Assembly: GCA_964615935.1 (NCBI GenBank)
Contig: CAZTTG010000008.1
Location: forward strand, 31,378 to 95,377
Direction of reading: 5' to 3'
Length of the DNA stretch: 64,000 bases
Source of the DNA: CAZTTG01 sp964615935
Lineage (GTDB): Bacteria; Planctomycetota; UBA1135; GCA-002686595
The notes under the pieces are model-generated. The model searched no databases. It had not been told where the DNA came from and saw only the letters and a list, made by a program, of their open reading frames with translations. This document shows, one piece after another, positions 1-7,497 of the stretch. Each line of letters opens with the position of its first letter. The first letter of the stretch is position 1. The position numbers and the translations under genes are program-made.

Positions 1-1
1 G

Positions 2-1771
2 GAGATCTACTCGCGGCCGCCGGGCGGGCCCGGCGCGGGATTCGCGACGGGCGGTGGCATGGCGGCCGCCACGGGCGGTGGAGGCCTGGGCCTCGCAGGC
101 CAGAGCCCGGCCGGCCCGCACACCCTGGCCAGCGCCCTGAACGTGTGCGTCACCAGCATCGAGGATCAGGCCAATCCGGGCAACTGCGTGAACGCCTCCT
201 CGATCCCCACCGCGGGGATGCTCTATCCCCTGGGGCAGGAGCTCTACATCGACTCGACCGGGTTGGTGGGCATCGGCACGATGTCGCCGACCCAGCCGCT
301 GGACGTGGCCGGCGCGATCCGCTCGCGCTCGGGCGGGATCGTGTTCCCCGACAGCACGGTGCAGACCACCGCGCAGCTCGTCGGGCCGCAGGGGCCGACC
401 GGGCCTCAGGGCGACCCCGGGCCTCAGGGCCCCACCGGGCCGCAGGGCCTGCCAGGCGATCCCGGCACCCCCGGTCCGCAGGGTCCCACCGGGCCCCAGG
501 GCCTGCCGGGCGATCCCGGCCCGCAGGGGCCGCAGGGGTCCACCGGGCCGCAGGGACCGCAGGGGGCCCAGGGGGCCCAGGGGCCGCAGGGCCCGCAGGG
601 ACCCGTCGGCCCGCAGGGTCCTCCGGGCACCAGCTCCTGGGTCGACGGCTCCGGCCAGGTGACCACCGACGTGTACGTCGGCGTCGGCACGACCTCCCCG
701 TGGGGCAGCAGCCTGCACGTCAAGGACGACGTCTGGGATCGCGCCCTGCGCCTGGAGGGCAGCGGAGCCAACGGCAGCGGGGCCAAGGTGCTCTTCGGCA
801 ACGACTACGGCACCTACATCTCGGAGGCCGAGGACGACGCCATCTACGTGGTCGCCGACAACTGGATCGGAATGGGGCCCGGCAACGTCGGGATCCACCT
901 GGGGAGCGCGAGCCAGGCCACCCACGCCCTGACCGTCGCCAGCCCCACGGGCGACGAGACCCTGCGCCTGACCGGCCCCGACGGGAGCTACGGCCACGGC
1001 GCGCGGGTCACCTTCGGCGATCCCGGCTACGTCTACGCCGAGGAGGATAGCGACGACCACCTGCTCATCCGCGCGGCCAACGGGGTGCGGATCGACAACT
1101 CGGTGGGCGGCTACACCTCGCCCGCGCTCCTGTGCGAGACCGCCGACGGCAGCGGGCTCAGCAGCCCGACCATCCGGTCCCGCAACACCTCCACCAGCCA
1201 GGGCATCGCCCTGTGGTGCGAGACCTATGGCACCGACGCCAACGCGGTCTTCACCCAGAACGGCAGCGGGCACCTCATCAAGGGCTACAGCAGCGGCCTG
1301 GTGTTCGAGGTGCGCAACGACGGCCGGGTGGTCGCCAAGGTTGTGGAGATCACCGGCGGGGCTGACCTGGCCGAGTCCTTCGACACGGGGGACGAGGTGT
1401 GCGAGCCCGGCACGGTGGTGGCCATCGATGCCGAGAATCCGGGGCAGCTGATCACCTCCCGCCAGGCCTACGACCGCAAGGTCGCGGGTGTGGTCTCCGG
1501 CGCCGGCGGCGTCCAGCCGGGCTTGTGCCTGGGCCAGGACGGCGTGGCCGACGGCGACACCCAGGTGGCCATGACCGGGCGGGTGTTCGTCAAGTGCTCG
1601 GCCGAAAACGGCGCGATCGCTCCGGGCGACCTGCTGACGACCGCGAGCCTCGCGGGCCACGCGATGAAGGCCACCGACACCGAGCGCTCCTTCGGCGCGG
1701 TGATCGGCAAGGCCATGACCTCCCTGGACGAGGGCACCGGCCTGGTGCTGGTGCTGGTCAACCTGCAGTAG
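2..1771 (+). CDS. Collagen-like, tail-fibre-type surface protein (5'-partial)
   Basis: The frame is open to the left window edge. The in-frame ATG at 59 is followed by a Gly/Ala-rich stretch and not by a signal peptide, so the true start and export signal probably lie outside the window. Counting from that ATG, residues 68-83 carry a GIGTMSPTQPLDV motif typical of phage-tail-like or surface fibre proteins. Residues 109-192 are 28 uninterrupted Gly-X-Y triplets (mostly GPQ/GPT), expected to trimerise. A beta-rich middle repeats short L.V.....G segments. The last ~130 residues start at ADLAESFDTGDE and resemble the C-terminal domain of tail-fibre/G2-peptidase-like proteins; I cannot confirm autoproteolysis. 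It ends in TAG 8 nt before the next secreted-protein gene, so the three genes up to 6080 probably form one surface-protein operon. Exact function unknown; a trimeric cell-surface fibre is the best inference. Confidence 0.75.
   Translation, partial: EIYSRPPGGPGAGFATGGGMAAATGGGGLGLAGQSPAGPHTLASALNVCVTSIEDQANPGNCVNASSIPTAGMLYPLGQELYIDSTGLVGIGTMSPTQPLDVAGAIRSRSGGIVFPDSTVQTTAQLVGPQGPTGPQGDPGPQGPTGPQGLPGDPGTPGPQGPTGPQGLPGDPGPQGPQGSTGPQGPQGAQGAQGPQGPQGPVGPQGPPGTSSWVDGSGQVTTDVYVGVGTTSPWGSSLHVKDDVWDRALRLEGSGANGSGAKVLFGNDYGTYISEAEDDAIYVVADNWIGMGPGNVGIHLGSASQATHALTVASPTGDETLRLTGPDGSYGHGARVTFGDPGYVYAEEDSDDHLLIRAANGVRIDNSVGGYTSPALLCETADGSGLSSPTIRSRNTSTSQGIALWCETYGTDANAVFTQNGSGHLIKGYSSGLVFEVRNDGRVVAKVVEITGGADLAESFDTGDEVCEPGTVVAIDAENPGQLITSRQAYDRKVAGVVSGAGGVQPGLCLGQDGVADGDTQVAMTGRVFVKCSAENGAIAPGDLLTTASLAGHAMKATDTERSFGAVIGKAMTSLDEGTGLVLVLVNLQ
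383..634 (+). repeat. Collagen Gly-X-Y triplet repeat (28 triplets)
   Basis: In-frame 9-base-like periodicity (ggg-ccn-cag / ggc-ccc-acc) encodes 28 consecutive Gly-X-Y triplets without interruption. GPQ dominates, mixed with GPT, GLP, GDP and GAQ. The low sequence complexity also produces a spurious Cys/Pro-rich ORF on the minus strand. Confidence 0.9.
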
Positions 1772-1779
1772 GTGCCGCC

Positions 1780-4236
1780 ATGTATCCGATCCTCATCCTG
1801 CTCCTCGCCGGCGCGTCCCCCCTCGCGGGGGGGCCCGGCCCCCAGGAGGGCGACCGTCGGCCCGCCGATCCGCCGCCGACCTTCCAGTCCGACGCGCCCC
1901 TCGGCCGGAGCGCCTCGATCCCGCGGGAGTGGGACGAGGATCCCGGCAAGCGTCGCCGGGCGCTGGCCACCCTGCAGGGTGGCGAGGAGTACCGCCGGGC
2001 CCTGGAGGAGACCGGCATGGCCGATCACCTCGAGCTCCGAGCCAGCGGCGCGCCGGAGAGCACCTCCGCGTGGACCCAGACCGGTCCGGTGGGCGGCTTC
2101 GGCTACTGGGGCGACAACGGCCGCGTGTCCGGCGTCGAGGCGCACACCTTCGGCACCCAGAACTGGGTGTACGTCGGCGGCTGCGCCGGAGGCCTGTGGC
2201 GCAGCGACATGGCCAGCATCGGCGTGTGGGAGTGCCTGGGCGACGAGCTCCCCAACCCCTCGGTGCGCGCCTTCGCGGTGCACCCCACCAACCCGCAGCG
2301 CATCGTGGTGGGGACCGGGGACTACACCCGCTACAAGGGGGCGGGGATGTACGCCACCAGCACCGGGGGCGCGAGCTGGTACAGCGTCAACATGAGCGCC
2401 ACCCCGCAGTACTTCTACCGCGTTCGCTACCAGCTGAACAGCACCCAGGTCATGGTGGCGGCCTCGGACAACGGCCTGTGGCGCTCCACCAACGGCGGGG
2501 ACGACTGGACGGTCGAGGAGTGGGGGCACTGGACCGACCTGGTGCTGCACCCCACCAACGCCAGCGTGATGTACGCCTGCCGGATGGGAGGGGGCGTCTA
2601 CAAGTCGACCAACGGGGGCGCCGACTGGACGCCGCTCTCTTCCCCCAACCTGCCCGCGGCCGCGAGCTGGGGCCGCGCCTCGATGGCCATCTGCCGGGAC
2701 TGGCCGGACACGGTGGCCATCGTGGTCGAGCACGGCTCGGTCCTGGTCGGCGTCTACCGGACCCTGAACGGGGGGAGCGCCTGGACCAACGTCACCTCCA
2801 ACCTCGGGACCTTCGGAGCGGGGCAGATCCCCCACGCCCAGGCCATCGCCATCCGCCCCACCGATCGCGACGAGATCCTGCTGGGGGCGATCAGCATCGC
2901 CCGCTCCTACTGGAACTCCGGAGCGGGGCGTCTCGACTGGCACATCGGGGAGACCGCCGCGGGCATCCCCATCGGCCACGCCGACGTCACCCAGCTCTAC
3001 TTCACGCCCCTCACCGGGGACTTCGTGATGTGGATCGCCAACGACGGCGGGCTGTTCTACCACTGGTACGGTCTCGGGACGGCGGGGGCCAACGGCAACT
3101 CCACCACCGGCCTGGCCATCTCGCAGATCGACCACCTCGACGCCGACCGGACCATGGCCGGGATCGGGCTGCAGGACAACGGAGTTCTGCGCACCACGAG
3201 CTCCGGCGTGAGCTGGACGCGCATCTCGACCGGGGACGGCGGCGGCAACCAGCTCATCGATCCGGAGCACTACGACATGTGGTTCTGGGCCGGGATGGGC
3301 TGGAACCCCTATCGCGCGATCTACGGTCAGTCGGTGGAGTTCCTCCCTCAGCCCACGGGCTCGGTGGCCAATCTCCACTACGACCCGGTGGCCGATCGCG
3401 TGTGGCTGGCGGCCAAGCAGGCGATCTACTCGGCCGGGGCCTATGACTCGCCGGTAATCTGGACGCCTCGGGTCACCAGCGGTCTGCACACGGCGGGGGA
3501 TCATGCCCTGCGGCGGTTGTGGGGCAGCAAGCTCGAGAGCGGGACGCTCTTCGTGTCCTTCGGCTACGCGTACGACGGCGACGTGACCGTGGTGCACAAG
3601 CAGGGCACGAGCTGGGTCAAGAACCTGACCACGGGCCTGGCCCCCACCGGCCACGTGGATTCGGTGACTCCCTCGAGCGAGTGGCCGGGCGAGTGCTGGG
3701 TGGGACTGAACGCCAGCGCCGGCCAGCCCAAGATCTACCACACCACCGACTACGGGCAGACCTGGGAGGACATCTCCGGCACGCTGACCGCGGTCACCAG
3801 CGTCTACGCGGTGGTGCCGACCCCCTTCAACCCGCGGCAGCTCTTCGCCGCGACCAACGTGGGCGTCTACCGCAGCCAGAACGGAGGGCAGAGCTGGTCG
3901 CCCTTCCAGGACGGCATGCCGGTGGTGGCGGTGAGGGGCATGGCCTTCGTGGCCGACGACACCCACACCGGGACGCACAAGCTGCGGGCGGCCACCTACG
4001 GTCGCAGCACCTGGGAGCGCGACATCGTCGCGCCGCCCATCGTCTACGTGGACGGCGGCTACTTTGGCGTCGAGGACGGCAGCTTCCAGAATCCCTACGA
4101 CACGGTGGGCGAGGCCGTCACCGCGGCCCCATCGGGGGCCATCGTGGCCATCCGCAGCAACACCTACGTCGAGCCCCAGACTGTCACCAAGAACGTGTTG
4201 CTGATGACCTACCTGGATCGCAGCGTGATCCGCTGA
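1780..4236 (+). CDS. Secreted BNR/sortilin-like beta-propeller protein
   Basis: 818 aa from ATG 1780; the longer upstream extension of this frame overlaps the preceding gene and lacks sense. Residues 1-17 form a signal peptide (MYPILILLLAGASP). The body carries many Asp-box/BNR motifs of the form S.NGG..W (STNGGDDW, STNGGADW, TLNGGSAW, SQNGGQSW, TTDYGQTW), the hallmark of sialidase/VPS10-type propellers and of xyloglucanase-like secreted proteins. No obvious catalytic pair is visible, so binding of glycans or peptides is as likely as hydrolysis. The last ~63 residues (YVDGGYFGVEDGSFQNPYDT onward) look like the first turns of a parallel beta-helix and resemble the tail of the following subtilase. 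It sits 8 nt after the collagen-like gene and 14 nt before the subtilase, so co-transcription is likely. Confidence 0.8.
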   Translation: MYPILILLLAGASPLAGGPGPQEGDRRPADPPPTFQSDAPLGRSASIPREWDEDPGKRRRALATLQGGEEYRRALEETGMADHLELRASGAPESTSAWTQTGPVGGFGYWGDNGRVSGVEAHTFGTQNWVYVGGCAGGLWRSDMASIGVWECLGDELPNPSVRAFAVHPTNPQRIVVGTGDYTRYKGAGMYATSTGGASWYSVNMSATPQYFYRVRYQLNSTQVMVAASDNGLWRSTNGGDDWTVEEWGHWTDLVLHPTNASVMYACRMGGGVYKSTNGGADWTPLSSPNLPAAASWGRASMAICRDWPDTVAIVVEHGSVLVGVYRTLNGGSAWTNVTSNLGTFGAGQIPHAQAIAIRPTDRDEILLGAISIARSYWNSGAGRLDWHIGETAAGIPIGHADVTQLYFTPLTGDFVMWIANDGGLFYHWYGLGTAGANGNSTTGLAISQIDHLDADRTMAGIGLQDNGVLRTTSSGVSWTRISTGDGGGNQLIDPEHYDMWFWAGMGWNPYRAIYGQSVEFLPQPTGSVANLHYDPVADRVWLAAKQAIYSAGAYDSPVIWTPRVTSGLHTAGDHALRRLWGSKLESGTLFVSFGYAYDGDVTVVHKQGTSWVKNLTTGLAPTGHVDSVTPSSEWPGECWVGLNASAGQPKIYHTTDYGQTWEDISGTLTAVTSVYAVVPTPFNPRQLFAATNVGVYRSQNGGQSWSPFQDGMPVVAVRGMAFVADDTHTGTHKLRAATYGRSTWERDIVAPPIVYVDGGYFGVEDGSFQNPYDTVGEAVTAAPSGAIVAIRSNTYVEPQTVTKNVLLMTYLDRSVIR

Positions 4237-4250
4237 CGGAGGATGGGATC

Positions 4251-6080
4251 ATGAACGGCATCGTCATCCGGATCGCGGGGGCCCTGCTGGCCTCGCTCTC
4301 GGCGGCCCCGGCCCTGGCCCAGGCCGACCCGGCGGCGGCCCCCACGCGCTCCCGCATCCTGCGGCTCGACTCCTGCTTGCAGGACGCCGCGCGGCTGGCC
4401 GGGACCCTGCCCCTGCAGGCCGTACGGCGCGCGGTGGGAGAGGGCTTCGTCTCCATCGACGGGGCGGGCCGCGCGCACGTCGAGATCGTCGGGCCGGAGT
4501 GGGCTCCACCCATCTCCACGGCCTTCGTGTCGCGCTTCGGCGGCCTGGCGGACACCGCCTGGCGGAGCCGGCGGGACGCGTGGGTCCCGCTCGACGCCCT
4601 GGTCCCCATGGCCCGGGTGCTGCCGCCCGGCTACCGGGTGGTCCGGGCCAACGCCGGCGAGCCCGACGAGGTGGTGGGCGAGGGGCCCGCGGCCATCGGC
4701 TCGGACGTCTACCGCAACGGCGGCGCCAACGGTGCCGGCGTGGTGATCGCGATCATCGACAGCGGCTACAACAACCTGAGCGCGGCGCGCGCCAACGGGG
4801 ACGCGCCGGCCCTGGCGAACACCACCCTCGTCAACTACACGCCCTACGCATTCGAGAGCCTGGGAACCCACGGCACCGGCTGCGTCGAGGCCGCCTTCGA
4901 CCACTGCCCCGGAGCCACCTGGCGGCTGTACAAGATCGACAGCCTGTCGGACATGGGGACCGCGGTGAGCAATGCGATCGCCAGCGGGGTCGACGTCATC
5001 AGCCACTCCCTCAGCCGCTACAACCAGGGCTGGACGGACGGCACGGGCGCGGCCTGCAGCGCGGCCCAGCAGGCCGCCGCCGCCGGCATCGCCTTCTTCA
5101 CCTCGGCCGGCAATCGCGCCGAGCAGCACTGGCAGGGGACCTTCAACGCGGGCGGGGGCAACGCGAGCTGGCACGACTGGTCCGCCGGGGACGAGACCCT
5201 GCGCATAACGCTTGGCTCGGGCAGTGGGATCGGCTTCTACCTCTCCTGGAACACCGGGGCGGGCTCGGCCGACTACGATCTCTACCTCTACGACGCCACC
5301 ATGAGCACGGTCCTGGCCTCGAGCACCGCCGGGGGGAGCACCTTCGAGGAGTTCTACTGGGAGAACACCGGGCCCAGCACGGTCACCGTGAACCTGGTGG
5401 TGGGGCGGTACAGCGGCGCCACACTCGAGTTCGAGGTCTTCGGGCACGGGGGCGGCACCTGGGAGTACTTCGTCTCGGCCGGCTCGACCACCTCGCCCAG
5501 CAACAGCACCCACGCCAACGTGATCTCGGTGGGCGCGGTGAACTGGTGGGACTTCGGCTCCCCGCCGGGGACCGCGGGCATCCAGGCGAGCTACAGCAGC
5601 CGCGGCCCCAGCAACTCGGGGATGACCCTGCCCGACCTCGCCGGTCCCACCGAGACCACGGGCTTCACCTACGGGGCGGGCTTCGGCGGCACGAGCTGCT
5701 CGACCCCCAACTCGGCGGGCGCGGCCTGCGCCCTGTGGTCTTCCCAGATCCCGTGGTCGGGCAGCGCGGTGCGCTGGCTGCTCCTCGAGCAGTCCCGCCT
5801 GCACCGCGACTGGGGCACCGGCGGTCTGGACAACGTCTTCGGCCACGGTGGGGCCTCCCTGGCGCCCTTCGCGGCGAACACCACCTGGCTGGCGCGCGGC
5901 TACGGGAACACCTCCAACCTGTCGACCGGCCCCTACTACACCCTGGCGGCCGCCCAGGGGGCCGCGGCCTCCGGCGGGCGCATCCTGACCCTGCCCGGCA
6001 GCTACTCGGAGAAGCCGGTGACCCTGAACAAGGCGCTGCGGGTCGAGAGCTGGGAGGGATCGGCGGTGATGGGGCAGTAG
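4251..6080 (+). CDS. Secreted subtilisin-like serine protease (S8)
   Basis: 609 aa from ATG 4251, preceded by GGAGG 9 nt upstream. Residues 1-22 are a signal peptide ending in ALAQA. The S8 triad is visible: Asp in AIIDSGYNNL, His in LGTHGTGCVEA, and Ser in FGGTSCSTPNSAG. Between His and Ser is an inserted beta-sandwich of ~120 residues (YLSWNTGAGSADYDLYLYD region) resembling a P-domain/PPC-like module. A C-terminal ~65-residue tail (TTWLARGYGN... to end) matches the pattern of the preceding gene's tail: a GSY.E..VTLNKAL.V beta-helix turn. Probably exported and acting outside the cytoplasm. It ends the surface-protein operon and converges on mcrC. Confidence 0.88.
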   Translation: MNGIVIRIAGALLASLSAAPALAQADPAAAPTRSRILRLDSCLQDAARLAGTLPLQAVRRAVGEGFVSIDGAGRAHVEIVGPEWAPPISTAFVSRFGGLADTAWRSRRDAWVPLDALVPMARVLPPGYRVVRANAGEPDEVVGEGPAAIGSDVYRNGGANGAGVVIAIIDSGYNNLSAARANGDAPALANTTLVNYTPYAFESLGTHGTGCVEAAFDHCPGATWRLYKIDSLSDMGTAVSNAIASGVDVISHSLSRYNQGWTDGTGAACSAAQQAAAAGIAFFTSAGNRAEQHWQGTFNAGGGNASWHDWSAGDETLRITLGSGSGIGFYLSWNTGAGSADYDLYLYDATMSTVLASSTAGGSTFEEFYWENTGPSTVTVNLVVGRYSGATLEFEVFGHGGGTWEYFVSAGSTTSPSNSTHANVISVGAVNWWDFGSPPGTAGIQASYSSRGPSNSGMTLPDLAGPTETTGFTYGAGFGGTSCSTPNSAGAACALWSSQIPWSGSAVRWLLLEQSRLHRDWGTGGLDNVFGHGGASLAPFAANTTWLARGYGNTSNLSTGPYYTLAAAQGAAASGGRILTLPGSYSEKPVTLNKALRVESWEGSAVMGQ

Positions 6081-6107
6081 GCGGCGGGCGTATGGACCCC
6101 TGAGCGG

Positions 6108-6143
6108 GCGATCGGGCGTGCCGTCAGACGGCGACCCGATCGC
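6108..6143. terminator. Hairpin between convergent subtilase and mcrC genes
   Basis: GCGATCGGG (6108-6116) pairs with CCCGATCGC (6135-6143), and inside it GCCG/CGGC around the mcrC TGA adds a second stem. There is no T-run, so a bidirectional terminator is only a structural inference. The mcrC stop codon lies in the apical loop. Confidence 0.4.
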
Positions 6144-7497
6144 TCGTCTCATCGCCCGCTTCGACGGCGACAGGACCGATGCAGGAGGCCAGCGGTCCAC
6201 GGCGATCCACCCGAACGGGAACCAGCCACAGCTCTCCGCCGTTCCAGGTTCCCGCTCGAGCGGGCAGCACCTCGGCAGTCCCGACCAGGGGGTAGAAGAC
6301 GGCAGCGGAGGGGGGGCTCTGCAGCGCCTTGCGCCTGCGGTCGATCTCGGCGTAGAGGGTGAGCTGTCGGACGTCGGCGGACGACAGGAGGCGAACCGGG
6401 TGCGACACCCCGCCGGTGGCCGCCGACTCCTCGCCGGGATCCGCCTCCCGCCCCTTCCCCAGGTGCTTGTACTTCGCATCCCCGACCCAGGTATGGCCGT
6501 CCACGGCCCACCGATAGTCGGGAACCTGCCGGATGGCCTTCCGGGGAGATGCGAGCAGATGTCCGATCACCTCCTGCTCCACCACGGTCGCTCCATACCT
6601 GGCACGGAGCGCTGCGCCCACGAAGGCCTCGAACACGCAATTCATGTCGAAGAGGGCCACGAACGCGAATTCCTGCCCGGCGCCGAGCTGATACCCTCCG
6701 GACAGGAGACGCACGGCCATCTCGAAGCTGGGCCGAAAGCGGTCATTGGCGCGATCCCATCTCAGGTCTCGCGCCAGGGCCAGGGCCTCGGTCACCGTCA
6801 GGTCCGCGACGTCGGCCAGATGGAGGCGACACGCGTCGAGGATCCTGACCGGGGCGGGGCTGCCCACCCGATCGCGCAGCGCTCGACAGGCGCATTTCAG
6901 TATTCGGTTCAGGGGGATGTCGGCGCTGAGCTCGCTCCAACTGCACGCGATCAGGTCGTATCGATTCCAGTTGCGGGTGATCTGTTCGATGAGCTCGATG
7001 CGGCCGCGCACCGTGCCGAGATCATCCTGGCGATCGCGATAGCTGCGGGCCACTCCGGCCTCGAGCTGCTGCAGCAGGTTCTTCCCCAGCAGGAAGGCGA
7101 AGACGTCGATGTAACCCGCCGGTGAATCCCGGAGATCGGCGGCGTCGGCCTCGGACATCTCCATGAAGCCACAGATGTCGAGCATCCACAGGAGATTGGC
7201 CATCACCGAGCGGCAGCGCTCGTCGGGTTGCAGCCGATCGGCATTCAGCAGCGCCGCATCGAGCTTGGGCCAGATCTCGATCCGGACGTCCTGGACCTCC
7301 ACGACGCCCACGTGCTGTCGGGCGCACAGGAGCTCGCCTTGAGCGCCGTGAAAGCTGAGCGGCGGCTCGGGGAGGCGGTTCTCCGCCTGCCAGGAACGCA
7401 CCGATCTCTCGAGGGCCATTCGCTGCGAGACCTGCAGGTCCGGCACTGACGCACGAGACCACTCGCAGAGGCGGATGATTCTAGGTTCCTGCGTCAT
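6124..7497 (-). CDS. mcrC: McrC-like nuclease subunit of type IV restriction system
   Basis: 457 aa, ATG at 7497. In the McrBC family, McrC supplies the PD-(D/E)xK nuclease and stimulates McrB NTPase on modified DNA. Here the expected core is present in the C-terminal half: E290, VPD with D327, then D340-A-K342 in a WVGDAKYK motif. The N-terminal ~200 residues match the family's beta-rich region that contacts McrB hexamers (QHVGVVEVQDVRIEIWPKL). Length is somewhat above E. coli McrC. The start codon lies inside the 3' end of mcrB (17-nt overlap), indicating coupled translation and a 1:1 functional unit. A bidirectional-type hairpin closes the operon at the 3' end. The key residues look intact, so the system is probably active. 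Confidence 0.9.
   Translation of the reverse strand: MTQEPRIIRLCEWSRASVPDLQVSQRMALERSVRSWQAENRLPEPPLSFHGAQGELLCARQHVGVVEVQDVRIEIWPKLDAALLNADRLQPDERCRSVMANLLWMLDICGFMEMSEADAADLRDSPAGYIDVFAFLLGKNLLQQLEAGVARSYRDRQDDLGTVRGRIELIEQITRNWNRYDLIACSWSELSADIPLNRILKCACRALRDRVGSPAPVRILDACRLHLADVADLTVTEALALARDLRWDRANDRFRPSFEMAVRLLSGGYQLGAGQEFAFVALFDMNCVFEAFVGAALRARYGATVVEQEVIGHLLASPRKAIRQVPDYRWAVDGHTWVGDAKYKHLGKGREADPGEESAATGGVSHPVRLLSSADVRQLTLYAEIDRRRKALQSPPSAAVFYPLVGTAEVLPARAGTWNGGELWLVPVRVDRRGPLASCIGPVAVEAGDETSDRVAV

Noticed and set aside
383..634. Collagen triplets as eukaryotic contamination
   Set aside because: The codon bias and flanking tail-fibre domains are bacterial, and collagen-like surface proteins are common in bacteria.
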